The notes below the pieces were generated by a model that saw only the letters and a program-made list of their open reading frames with translations, was not told where the DNA came from and made no database searches. This document shows positions 8,944-18,339 of a DNA stretch of 64,000 bases, one piece after another (position 1 is the first letter of the stretch; each line of letters opens with the position of its first letter). A program made the position numbers and the translations under genes. Source of the stretch: Palsa-883 sp963847615 (GTDB lineage: Bacteria > Pseudomonadota > Alphaproteobacteria > Acetobacterales > Acetobacteraceae); the NCBI GenBank assembly GCA_963847615.1, contig CAWKAN010000017.1, positions 372,001 to 436,000 of the forward strand, in the 5' to 3' direction.

Positions 8944-9492
8944 ATGACCGTCCTGCCGACGCCCCTGCCGACGACGCAACGCCTGCCGAAGTCCACCGCG
9001 GCCATGAGCCCCGGGGCGCCGCCCACGGGCGCTCGCCCGTCTGTCCCGACCCCGGCGCCGGCCGAGATGCCCGCCGAGCCGACCCAGGCGCGCCGCTTCG
9101 GCAAGGCACGCTCCGCGCAGCACGGCGCGCTCGGCGAGGATTACGTCGAGCTGATCGCCGACCTGCTGGCCACCGGCGGCGAGGCGCGGCCGACCGACAT
9201 CGCCCGCCGGCTGGGCGTCGCGCACGCCACTGCGATCAAGACCATCGCGCGGCTGAAGCGCGAGGGGCTGGTGGTGGCGCGGCCCTATCGCGGCGTGTTC
9301 CTCACCGAGCCGGGCGAGCGGCTGGCCGAGCGGGTGCGGCTGCGGCACCGCGTGGTGGTGGACCTGCTGATGGCGGTCGGCGTCCCGGCCGAGGCGGCCG
9401 AGCAGGACGCCGAAGGGATCGAGCACCATGTCTCGGACACGACCCTGGCGGCATTCGAGCGGTTCCTGCGGCGCCCGGACCAGACTGAGTGA
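8944..9492 (+). CDS. mntR: Mn-responsive DtxR-family repressor MntR
   Basis: The N-terminal ~55 residues are Pro/Ala-rich and unlike the family, so the true start may be an internal ATG (9004 or 9067). From about residue 60 it follows MntR. DDYVELI-type helix EDYVELIADLL comes first, then the winged helix TDIARRLGVAHATAIKTI, the wing RPYRGVFLT, and the dimer/metal helices ending in DAEGIEHHVSDTTLAAF with the Glu-His-His metal ligands. It senses Mn2+ and represses Mn uptake. Gene order mntH-mntR suggests autoregulation from the operator before mntH. Confidence 0.88.
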   Translation: MTVLPTPLPTTQRLPKSTAAMSPGAPPTGARPSVPTPAPAEMPAEPTQARRFGKARSAQHGALGEDYVELIADLLATGGEARPTDIARRLGVAHATAIKTIARLKREGLVVARPYRGVFLTEPGERLAERVRLRHRVVVDLLMAVGVPAEAAEQDAEGIEHHVSDTTLAAFERFLRRPDQTE

Positions 9493-9827
9493 GCGGGCGA
9501 AGGGCGGCTGACCGGCGGCTCCTGTCGGCGCCCTGCCCCCTCCCCCCGCGATCGCCATCGCTCCGGTCGTCTTCACCCTGATCGCCATCTCCCTGTGGCG
9601 ATCGCGGCGGCAGAATGATCGGACCGGCCAGCCGGCGGACCGTCACGGCGACCGGAAGCCCATATCGGGCATATTGCCCCGGCGGGCCGGGGGCGCAGGC
9701 GAAGCCCTGGTCATGCATGGGCGGTCGGATGACCTTGCCCGGCCCAGCTGGACGAATGCCAAACCTTCCAGCGATCGGTTCGGCCTGCACCGAAGCGTAT
9801 CGGGCGGGGTTCGGCTATGATGGCGCG
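9493..9827. other. Intergenic region with a 12-bp perfect inverted repeat
   Basis: These 335 bases separate mntR from the ArsR-type gene. CCGCGATCGCCA at 9546-9557 is matched exactly by TGGCGATCGCGG at 9596-9607, and the 38-base spacer contains a further GATCGCCATC copy. It could be the mntR transcript end or an operator for the next gene. No gene was recognised. Confidence 0.5.
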
Positions 9828-10550
9828 ATGAACAGCTTCTCCGACATGACCGCGGTCGAGATCGCCGGGACCGCGGCGCTGCTGGGCGACGTGGCACGGG
9901 CGGCGATCCTCTGCGTGCTGCTCGACGGCAGGGCGCGCACTGCCGGCGAGCTGGCCCATGCCGCCGGCGTGACGCCGCAGACTGCCAGCAGTCACCTGGG
10001 GCGGTTGGCCGATGCCGGACTGATCACGGTCCTGGCGCAGGGCCGCCACCGGTATCATCGGCTGGCCAATCCCGAGGCCGCACACGCGCTGGAAGCGCTT
10101 GGCGTCCTGGCGGGCGGGCAGAAGCGGCGCGCGCGGGTGCCCGGGCCGCGCGACGCCGCCTTGCGGGAAGCGCGGACCTGCTACGACCACCTCGCCGGCC
10201 GGTTCGGCGTGGCGATCGCCGATGCGTTGCGCCTTGCCGGCGGCACGATCGCCCATGCGCGCGACGTGGAGATCACCGCCGAGGGCGCACGCCGCCTCGC
10301 CTGCCTGGGCGTCAACGTGGCATCGCTGCGCCGGGACGGCCGCTCGCTGTGCCGCCACTGTCTCGACTGGAGCGAGCGGCGGCCGCATCTGGCCGGCGCG
10401 GTGGCGGCGCAGATCCTGCGCAACGCCCTGGCGTCAGGCTGGGTCGAACGGCGGCACGACAGCCGCGCCGTGCGCGTCACGCCCGAGGGGCTGCGGGTCT
10501 TCGCGACGTCTCTCGGCAGCGGGTTCGCGGCCCTGGCCGTCGCGGCCTGA
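9828..10550 (+). CDS. ArsR-family winged-helix regulator
   Basis: This 240-residue protein starts at the ATG followed by NSFSDMTAV. The first 90 residues form an ArsR/HTH_20 winged helix: LGDVARAAILCVLLDGRARTAGELA, the recognition helix TPQTASSHLGRLADAGL and the wing VLAQGRHRYHRL. A second, longer domain contains SLCRHCLDWSERRPHLAG. That CxxC-containing segment and a second winged-helix-like end are typical of two-domain ArsR proteins, whose ligands are mostly unknown. The canonical ArsR metal-binding CVC motif is absent. It is convergent with the hydrogenase operon, so it need not control it. Confidence 0.8.
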   Translation: MNSFSDMTAVEIAGTAALLGDVARAAILCVLLDGRARTAGELAHAAGVTPQTASSHLGRLADAGLITVLAQGRHRYHRLANPEAAHALEALGVLAGGQKRRARVPGPRDAALREARTCYDHLAGRFGVAIADALRLAGGTIAHARDVEITAEGARRLACLGVNVASLRRDGRSLCRHCLDWSERRPHLAGAVAAQILRNALASGWVERRHDSRAVRVTPEGLRVFATSLGSGFAALAVAA

Positions 10551-10738
10551 GCGGCGATCCTATCCGGCGGAGCGCTCGCCCGCGGTCGTACCGCCAGCAT
10601 AAGGAATTGCCCCCCGCGTGTCGTCTGACGGTCGGTATCAGCGGGTCCGGGCAAGTGCCGGGGCGCGGTGCGGTCGATGGCCCGGTACGGCGAGAGCAAC
10701 GTTGCACGCGCCGCCACGGAGTGAACCCGGGCAAAGCA

Positions 10739-11794
10739 TCAGCAGATGCGCGGAAGTTGCTCGCCGCTGAGCATATCGAGCGGGCGCGTGCCGCCGATCA
10801 GGCCGTCGAGCAGGACGCCTCCCCTGCCGGCGGACGCCACGCGACCGATGATGGCGGCATCGCTGCCGCCCGGCGCATCGCGCAGCACGGCGAGGGCCTG
10901 GTCCGCGGCAGGCGCGGGAACGAAAGCAACGAAGCGGCCCTCATTCGCCACGTAGAGCGGATCAAGGCCGAGAATCTCGCAGGCGCCGCGGACCGGTTCG
11001 GAGACGACGACGGCGGCTTCATCGATACGGATCGTGACCCCGGCGGTCTCGGCGATCTCCAGCAGCGTCGTTGCCAGGCCGCCGCGCGTGGGATCGCGCA
11101 GGCAATGCAGCTCGATCCCCGCGTCGATGAGCCGCATGACCGTCGCGGCGAGCGGGGCGCAGTCGCTGGCGATGTCGCCCTCGAAGTCGAAGCCCTCGCG
11201 CGCGGCCATGATGGCGATGCCGTGGCGCCCGATGTCGCCGCTCAACAACACGGCGTCGCCGGGGCGAACCTGCTGCGGGGCGAGCGGCATGGCGGAGCGG
11301 ACCGCGCCGATGCCCGCGGTGTTGATGTAAAGCCCGTCGCCCTTGCCGCGCTCGACGACCTTGGTATCGCCGGTGACCAGCCGCACCCCGGCGGCGGCGG
11401 CCGACGCGCGCATCGAGGCGACCACGCGGCGGAGCTGCGCGATCGGCAGCCCTTCTTCCAGGATCAGGCCGACACTCAGCTAGAGCGGCTGGGCGCCGCA
11501 CATCGCCAGGTCGTTGACGGTGCCGTTGACGGCGAGCGTGCCGATATCGCCGCCCGGGAAGAACAGCGGGCGCACCACGTAGGAGTCGGTGGTGAAGGCG
11601 AGGCTTGCGCCACCGCCGTCGAGCACCGCGCCGTCATGGGTAAAGTCGCTGTCCGACGTGGCGAAGGCCGGGCGGATGACGCGTTCGATCAGCCGATGCA
11701 TCAACCGCCCGCCGCCGCCATGGGCGAGTTCGATCACCTCGGGGTCGCCGTCCTGGAGCGGGCAGGACGGCGCGAAGCCGGCGCCTTCGGTCAT
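10739..11794 (-). pseudogene. hypE: Hydrogenase maturation factor HypE, interrupted by an in-frame amber codon
   Basis: HypE carries the carbamoyl group from HypF, dehydrates it to cyanide and passes it to the Fe held by HypC-HypD, for the [NiFe] active site. The reading frame runs uninterrupted from the ATG overlapping hypD (ELAHGGGGRLMHRLI near the start) to the family's C-terminal tail ending PRIC, where the cysteine is the cyanide carrier. The exception is one TAG at 11482-11480 (codon 105). It falls in the block normally read PLYLS, so the simplest cause is a tyrosine TAC changed to TAG. All other HypE segments, including GDTKVVERGKGDG, are intact. The last gene of the operon. Confidence 0.85.
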
Positions 11795-12931
11795 GCCGAT
11801 TCCCGCTGGGCCGGCTCGCTCGCGCTGACCGCACCGGTGGCCGCCAGGCGGCGATAGCGGTAATAGGCGGCGCAGGCGCCTTCCGAGGACACCATCGTCG
11901 CGCCCAGCGGTTGTTCCGGCGTGCAGCGGGTGCCGAACGCCGGGCAATCGGTCGGCTTGCGCAGGCCGCGCAGCACCTCGCCGGACCGGCATTCGCTCGG
12001 GTGTTCCGGTGCGGCTTGTTGCATGACCAAATCGCGTTACGGCATCGAAGCTGCGCGTACTCGGGCGCCAAGCCCAGTCCGCTCGCGGCAATTTCGCCGA
12101 TCCCCCGCCAGCGCTGCGGTTGGACCGTGAACACCTCGCGCATGAGATCCTGCGCCGTGCGGTTGCCTTCGCGGCGCACCGAGCGGCTGTAGGGGTTTTC
12201 CACCTCGGCGCGGCCTTCCTCAAGCTGGCGGATGCACAGATAGATGCCTTGCAGCAGGTCGATCGGCTCGAAGCCGGTCACGACGATGGGGATGCGGTGG
12301 CGCGCGGCGATCGGCTCGTACTGCCAGTAGCCCATGACGGTGCAGACATGGCCTGCGGCCAGGAAGCCCTGCACCCGGTTGTCGGGCGCGCCCAGCAGCG
12401 CCTCGATCGCCGGCGGCACCAGCACGTGGGCGACCAGCAGCGAAAAATTGCCGATCCCGTCGCGCTCCGCCTGGGCCACCGCCATCGCGGTGGTCGGCGC
12501 GGTGGTTTCGAACCCGATGGCGAAGAACACCACCTGCGCGGTCCGGCGTTTGCCGTGCGATGCGCAGCGCGTCGAGCGGCGAGTAGACCATGCGCACATC
12601 CGCGCCGCGCGCCTTGGCCGCGAGCAGGCTGCCGCCGTGTCCCGGCACCCGCAGCATGTCGCCGAACGAGCAGAAGATCACGCCCGGTTCGCCGGCGATG
12701 GCGATCGCCGTGTCGATGCTCTCGGCCGGCGTGACGCAGACCGGGCAGCCCGGGCCGTGCAGCAAGGTCACGCCAGGCGGCAGCAACCGGTCGATGCCGT
12801 GGCGCACGATGGAATGCGTCTGGCCGCCGCAGATCTCCATCAGCGTCCAGGGCCGCGTGGTGATCCGCGCGATCGCCGTCGCGGTAGCGCTGCGCCAGTG
12901 CCGCGTCGCGGAACTCGTCGAGGTATTTCAC
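11791..12931 (-). pseudogene. hypD: Hydrogenase Fe-CN/CO maturation protein HypD, frameshifted
   Basis: HypD is the [4Fe-4S] scaffold that with HypC assembles the Fe(CN)2CO unit. All family blocks are present but spread over frames: KYLDEFRDAALAQRYRD, MEICGGQTHSIVRHGID, HGPGCPVCVTPAESID, VVFFAIGFETTAPTTAM, GHVCTVMGYWQYEPIAARH and TDCPAFGTRCTPEQPLG. I place four frame breaks: after RYRD (about 12880), after DALRIA (about 12550), after EYAQ (about 12050) and before the HPSEC segment (about 12010). Each is explained by one extra, duplicated base. The start is a GTG overlapping the presumed hypC stop (GTGA), and the stop overlaps hypE. One of the usual C-terminal cysteine positions reads CRSG rather than CRCG. 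Confidence 0.85.
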
Positions 12932-13168
12932 GACGCGTCCTCCGGCTCCGTCTGCGGCAAGATACTCCAGCGTTCGGCGCGCGGCCTCGGCGTCGATCAC
13001 CGCGATGGCGAAGCCGGCGTGCACCAGCACGTAATCGCCGAGCACCGCCTCGGGCACATAGGCCAGGTTGACCAGCTTGACGATGCCGCCGAACGCGACG
13101 CGGCCCTGGCGGGTCAGTTCGTCGTCGCCGTCGATGCTGAGGACCTGTCCGGGGACGGCGAGGCACAT
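12928..13168 (-). CDS. hypC: Hydrogenase maturation chaperone HypC
   Basis: The protein starts MCLAVPGQVLSID, the invariant HypC N-terminus whose Cys2 binds the Fe cofactor and the large-subunit precursor. KLVNLAYVPEAVLGDYVLVHAGFAIAV follows in two blocks, and the usual length is about 80 residues. The start overlaps the hypF stop (TGATG). As written, the frame has no stop and runs into hypD. The expected end is the TGA of a GTGA overlap at 12930-12928 in the neighbouring frame, so one extra base near 12940-12950 is likely. Acts in the cytosol with HypD and hands the cofactor to the large subunit. Confidence 0.82.
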
Positions 13169-15492
13169 CAGGGCGTCTCCTCGATCAGCTTGCGGGCGGC
13201 GAAGACCGCCTGGCCGATCGCCAGCCCGCCGTCGTTCGGCGGAATGCGATGATGCCAATAGGGTGTGAACCCTGCCGCGCGCAGGGCGGCGATCGGTTCG
13301 TTCGGTCAGCCTGGCGTTCTGGAAGCAGCCGCCGGTCAGGACCACGCGGGGCAGGCCGACGCGCCTGGCGACATCGACGATCGCCGCGGCCAGGCCGTCA
13401 TGGAACCCGGCGGCGAGCGGCTCGGCGGAGCGCCCCCTGCAGGCGCGCTGCGATCAGCGCCTCCAGCAGGGGCTGCCAGTCGACGCGCAGCGTCGCCGCG
13501 TCCGGGTGCACCACCATGGGCGGCAGCTTGTGTGGCGCACGGGCGCGGTCGGCGGCGAACTCGAGCGCCATCGCCGCCTCGCCTTCGAAGCTGCTGGTTT
13601 GGCAGAGGCCCAACAAGGCCGCCACCGCGTCGAACAGCCGGCCGGCGCTGGAGGTGAGCGGGGCGTTGACGTTGCGGTCCAGCATCGTTGCCAGTACAGC
13701 GCGCTCGCGCGGCGTGAACGCCGCCACCGAGGGCAATTCGACGTTGGCCAACGCGTCCGCGCCACCGATGGCGTGCAGCAGCCCGAGCGCGGCGCGGCGT
13801 GGCTCGCGCACCGCGGCCTCGCCGCCGGGCAAGCGGAACGGCCGCAGACGGGCGACGCGGCGGAACCGGTCAGTGTGGACCGTCAGAAACTCGCCGCCCC
13901 AGATCGTTCCGTCGCTGCCACGGCCGGTGCCGTCCCAGGCGACCCCAAGCACCGGCCCTTGCACGTCGTTGTCGAGCATGCACGCGAGGACGTGCGCCAG
14001 GTGATGCGGCACCTGCGTGATCGGCAGACCCAGCTCCATGGCGGCGTGCGTGCTGTGATAGTCGGGATGCGCATCGCAGGCCACCCCGGTCGGGGGCAAC
14101 GCCATGCAGGGTGGGCAACTCCGAAACCATCCGGGCGAAGGCTTCGCGGGTGCGTGCGGCAGTCAGGTCGCCGATATGCGGGCCGAGGAACAGCTTGCCG
14201 GCGAAGCCCACCGCCACCGCGGCCTTCTGCTGGCCGCCCACGGCGAGCACCGGCGCGGCCACCGCCGGATGCACGAAGGGCATTGGTGCGTAGCCGCGGG
14301 CACGCCGCAGGACGACCGCCTGCCCCGCGATCACGCGGACCACGAAGTCATCCACCGCCCGGCGGATCGGCCGGTCGTGCACCAAGAAGCAATCGGCGAT
14401 CCCGGCAAGCCGTTCCGGCGCTGCCGTTTCGTCCGCAACGATCGGTTCGTCGCCGCGATTGCCGCTGGTCGCGACGACCGGACAGCCGAGCTGGCGCAGC
14501 AGCAGGTGGTGCAGCGGCGTATACGCCAGCATCGCCCCGAGGCAGGGGGTGTCGGAGGCGATGCCGGCGGCAAGCCCAGCGCGGTCAGACGCTGCGCGCA
14601 ACAAGACGATCGGCGCTTGCGGCGAAACCAGCAGCCGGCGTTCGATCTCGCCGACCGGCGCCGCCGTTTGCACGGCATGCCAGCGACGGAAACATGACGG
14701 CGAAGCGGCTTGCGTCGGGCGCCGTTTGCGGTCACGCAGGCGGCGCACCGCGGCGTCGTTGCCGGCGTCCACCAGAAGCTGAAAGCCGCCCAGTCCTTTC
14801 AGCGCCACGATCTTGCCGCCGCGCAGCGCCGCCGCCGCCTCCAGCAGCGCCGCGTGCGCGTGTCGCGGTCACCCGGCCGGCGGCGTTCCACAGCGCGAGC
14901 TGCGGGCCGCAGTCCGGGCAGGCAATGGGTTCGGCGTGGAAGCGACGGCTGTTCGGGTCGTCGTATTCCGCCGCGCATGCCGCGCACATCGGGAAATGCC
15001 GCATCGTCGTGCGCGCCCGGTCATAGGGCAGCGCCTCGATGATGCTGTAGCGCGGGCCGCAGTGCATGCAGGTGGTGAACGGATACAGGTGGCGGCGGTC
15101 CGTTCGGGTCCAGCACCTCCCGCAGGCAGTCCGGACAGGTGGCGAGGTCCGCCATCACCACCGCGGCGCCGGCGCTCACCGGCACGCTCGGCGCGATGAC
15201 GAAGCCGCGGTCGGCCAACGGAGCCAGCGGCGTCGCGTGTCGCGTGTGGACCGCGGCGTGCGGCGGCATCTCCGCATCCAGCCGGCTGAGGAAGCGCGCC
15301 ACGCACGGCGCGGCGCCCTCGACCTCGATCGCCACGCCGTCGCCGGTGTTGCAGACGAAACCGCCCAGCCTGTTCGGCGCAGGCCAGCCGATAGACGAAG
15401 GGGCGGAACCCGACGCCCTGCACCGCGCCGGTCAACTCCAGGCGAAGCCGCCTCGGCGTCGCGCGGTCGGCGATCGGCTGGACGAGGTTCAC
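13168..15492 (-). pseudogene. hypF: Carbamoyltransferase HypF, heavily frameshifted
   Basis: HypF converts carbamoyl phosphate to a HypE-bound thiocarboxamide. Domains are all recognisable: acylphosphatase-like (GAVQGVGFRPFVYRLA), two zinc fingers (TTCMHCGPRYS, FPMCAACAAEYDD, CPDCG), YrdC-like (KGLGGFQLLVDA, CPVVATSGNRGDEPI) and the Kae1-like part (ITQVPHHLAHVLACM, LTGGCFQNARLTE). About ten frame breaks interrupt it, roughly at 15380, 15090, 14880, 14720, 14700, 14680, 14090, 13440, 13300 and 13270. Each one I examined is repaired by deleting a single duplicated base. Total length after repair is normal (about 770 residues). The start ATG follows hypA by seven bases and the stop overlaps hypC. 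Confidence 0.85.
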
Positions 15493-15499
15493 CGCGCGA

Positions 15500-15763
15500 T
15501 CAGACCTTCAGGTCCACGGACTGCAGCACGACCGACTGCGCGCGCGGATCGGCGGGATCGTTCGAAACCTCCAGCGTCAGCCTTGCCCCCTCGGCGATCG
15601 TCCCGCGGGTTTCTTGATCAAAATGTTCGCGGAAATGCTCCGCCGACATCTGGCTGAGCGCGCCGAGCCAGACCGCGGCGCCGGCCACCCCATCCGCACC
15701 GGCATCACGTGCCGCCGCCTCCAGGCGGTGCACCAGGTCGCGGATCAGCCCGGTCTCATGCAT
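15500..15763 (-). CDS. hypA: HypA-like nickel chaperone lacking the zinc domain
   Basis: The 87-residue protein starts MHETGLIRDLVHRLE. His2 and Glu3 are the HypA nickel ligands, and LGALSQMSAEHFREHF is the family core helix-strand block. HypA inserts Ni2+ into the hydrogenase large subunit, usually with HypB. Ordinary HypA is about 113 residues with a four-cysteine zinc hairpin after the TRGT block. Here that hairpin is missing and the sequence goes from TIAEGARLTLEV directly to the C-terminal strand. No cysteine is present at all. The frame is intact, so this looks like a genuine short variant. No hypB is found in the operon. Confidence 0.8.
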   Translation of the reverse strand: MHETGLIRDLVHRLEAAARDAGADGVAGAAVWLGALSQMSAEHFREHFDQETRGTIAEGARLTLEVSNDPADPRAQSVVLQSVDLKV

Positions 15764-16236
15764 GTTCAGTGTCCCTTGCCAACGCTTGCGCCAGGCGGCG
15801 AAGCTCGGCGGCGACCCGCACGACCACCTCGTCGGCGGCGGCGGCGGCCGGCCGGCTGAGCGGCGCGCCCGGATCGAAGCTGGTGCCTTCGATCGCATAG
15901 GCGATGAGGTGCGCGGGCAGCAGGCCCAGGGCGCGGGCCAGGCCGACCGCCTCAGCCACGCCGAACGCGTGCGTGGAGGACAGCGACAGCTCTGCGGGCA
16001 GTTCGTCGTTCAGCAGGTCGATGCGATGGATGCGTCCCGGCGTGCCGGCCCGGCGCCGCCGCATCGATCAGGATCACCGCGTCGTGGCCGGTCCAGTCAT
16101 CGATCAGGGCCAAGCGTGTCGCCGGACCGCTCAATGATTGCGACACCTGTGGCAGGTGCCCGCGCAGCCGCCGGGCGACCAGCGGGCCGATGCCGTCGTC
16201 GCCGCGGTCCGGATTGCCGATGCCGACGACCAGCAT
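15756..16236 (-). pseudogene. [NiFe] hydrogenase maturation protease, frameshifted
   Basis: It begins MLVVGIGNPDRGDDGIGP, the HyaD/HycI/HoxM-family N-terminus with the nickel-sensing Asp/Glu in GDDGIG. Later blocks, RSGD, LALIDDWTGHDAVILIDAA and STHAFGVAEAVGLARALG, complete the fold. The enzyme clips the C-terminal peptide of the large subunit after Ni insertion. The blocks lie in different frames, with breaks near 16150, 16110 and 16050. Two of these repair by deleting one duplicated base. It sits between the large-subunit gene and hypA, its stop overlapping the hypA start. The start could lie slightly upstream, since the frame stays open. Confidence 0.78.
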
Positions 16237-16271
16237 CCTGTCCGCCGCGTCCGTCGCCGCCGCGCGCGCGG

Positions 16272-17571
16272 TCAATCCCGGTGCACCGCGAGCTTGAGAA
16301 AATGGCAGGAGCAGGAAATGCAGGGATCGTAGTTGCGGATGGTCTGTTCGCAGCGATCGCGCAACGCATCGTCGGACAGGTCGAGCGCGCCGGTGGCGAC
16401 CGCGCACAGATCCTCCTCGATGCTGAGCTGGTTCTGCGAGGTCGGCGGCACGATGCGGGCGGTCCGATGCTGCCGTCGTCGGCGAGTCTCATAGCGATGA
16501 TACAGCATGCCGCGCGGTGCCTCGGTGCAGCCATGGCCGACGCCGGCACGCGGTTCCAGCTGTCACGCTCGGTGCGTCCGGCGGCGCGTAGCCGGCGATC
16601 AGGCGCAACGCCTCGTCGCAGGCGTAGACCAGCTCGATCGCGCGCACGATGATGCTTTGGAACGGATTGCGGCAGATCGGCCCCAGCCCCGACCTCGCGC
16701 GCAAGCGCCTGCACGTCCGCGGGCAGACGATCGAAATTCAGGCTATAGCGCGCCAGCGGCCCGACCAGATAGCTGCCGCGGCGTTTCAGCACCGATTGCA
16801 GCGCCGTCGAGTGCGCCACGTGACGTTCCTCGAATTCGCTGTCGTAGTCGTCGGCGGCGATATCGAGGCCACGGTTCGAGACAATGCGGCCCTCGTTGAA
16901 CGGATATTCGTCGGGATGGCGCAGCGCCACGAACTCGTAGTCGCGCTCGTAGATCCGGGAAACGGGAACTGCGCCACCCAGCGCGTACGGTCGCGACCGC
17001 CAGATCGCGCGCCCGCTTCAGCGCCTTCGGCAAGCGGGGCAAGCTCCGGCGCGGCTGCGGCACGCGGTAGAAGCCGCCGACGCGGACGTTCACCGGATGG
17101 ATCTCCCGCCCGCCCAGCAGGCGCATCAACTCATTGCCGGCTTTCTTCAGCGCGAGCCCGCTTCGCACCGCATCGCCATGGTCCTTCGCCATCTGGATGC
17201 CGTCCTGGTAGCCCAGGAAATCCGGCGCGTGCAGCATCACGACGTGCAGCGCGTGGCTCTCGATCCATTCGCCGCAATACAGCAGCCGGCGCAGCGCGCG
17301 CAGTTGCCCGTCCACCCGAACACCAAGCGCATCCTCCATCGCGTGCACCGCGCTCATCTGATACGCCACCGGGACAGATGCCGCAGATGCGCGCGGTGAT
17401 GTCGGGGGCCTCGGCGAAGCCGCGGCCGCGCAGCAACGCCTCGAACAACCGCGGCGGTTCGAAGATCTTGAGCCGCGCCGAGATCACATGCCCGTCGCGA
17501 ATGTGCAGATCGAGCGCGCCTTCGCCTTCGACGCGGGCGATGTAGTCGACGCGGATCGTCTTAGTCGCCAT
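16272..17571 (-). pseudogene. Group 3b-like [NiFe] hydrogenase large (alpha) subunit, frameshifted
   Basis: The large subunit houses the NiFe(CN)2CO centre. The N-terminal ligand motif is present (ITARICGICP, RxCGxC) and so is the C-terminal one (YDPCISCSCHFLKLAVHRD, DPCxxC followed by a short cleavable tail). Blocks between them, such as HAMEDALGVRVDGQLRALRR, YERDYEFVALRHPDEYPF and LVYACDEALRLIAGYAP, fit group 3 enzymes that couple H2 to NAD(P)H. At least four frame breaks occur: directly after CGICP (extra C in the GGG at 17371-17373), near 16995, near 16695, and between 16560 and 16440. Start ATG overlaps the end of the small-subunit gene by 11 bases. Confidence 0.85.
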
Positions 17572-18338
17572 GGGCGTCGCTTTCCTTGCGGAAGGGTTCG
17601 GCGGCGGCATTGAACGTGCGGAACACCCGCTGAATATCGCGCGGCGTGGCGCCCAGCTTCTGCCATTCGCCGGCGAGCGAGGCGGTATTCGGCCGCTCCA
17701 TCGGACCGAAGCAGCCATAACAGCCGCGGTGGTAGGTGGGACAGATCGCGCCGCAGCCGGCGTGGGTGACCGGACCAAGGCAGGGCGTGCCCCGCACCAT
17801 GACGCAGACGCTGCCGCGCAGCTTGCACTCGATGCAGACGCTGTGCGCGGCGATCGCCGGCTTGCGGCCGGCCAGGAACGCCGACAGCACCTCCAGCAAC
17901 TGCGCCTTGTTGATCGGACAGCCGTTCAGTTCGAAGTCCACCTTCACATGGGCGGCGATCGGCGTCGAGGTGGCCAGCGTCTTGATGTACTGCGGTGCCG
18001 CATAGACCGCGGCGACCAAGTGTCTGCACGTCGGCGAAATTGCGCAACGCCTGGATACCGCCAGACGTCGCGCAGGCACCGATCGTCACCAGGAATTTCG
18101 ACTGCCGGCGCACCCGCAGGATCCGTTCGGCGTCATGTGCCGTCGTGATCGAGCCTTCGACCAGGGACAGGTCATACGGGCCTTTCGCCATCGCGCTGGA
18201 GGCTTCCGGGAAATAGGCGATCTCAACCGCATCGGCCACCGCCAGCAACTCGTCCTCGCAATCGAGCAGCGAGAGCTGGCAGCCATCGCAGGAAGCGAAT
18301 TTCCACACCGCAAGCCGTGGCCGGCGCCGCTCCGCCAT
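17561..18338 (-). pseudogene. [NiFe] hydrogenase small (delta) subunit, one frameshift
   Basis: The small subunit passes electrons from the active site through three iron-sulfur clusters. Cys17 and Cys20 (FASCDGCQLSLLDCED) with IGACATSGG and LNGCPINK supply the proximal cluster. CIECKLRGSVC and HAGCGAICPTYHRGCYGCFGP supply the other two. There is no Tat signal, as expected for a cytosolic group 3 enzyme. One frame break near 18017-18020, just after FADVQT, splits the gene, and the rest is intact. It directly follows the gamma subunit gene (one base between) and overlaps the large subunit gene, so the four structural genes are translationally coupled. Confidence 0.87.
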
Positions 18339-18339
18339 C

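Noticed and set aside
11480..11482. Pyrrolysine or selenocysteine recoding at the hypE amber codon
   Set aside because: The position is tyrosine in the family, the codon is not UGA, and nothing nearby suggests pyrrolysine machinery.
12278..13168. A natural HypC-HypD fusion protein
   Set aside because: The fusion exists only because the frame runs on. A GTGA start-stop overlap is present, and both genes show other single-base insertions, so separate proteins are far more likely.
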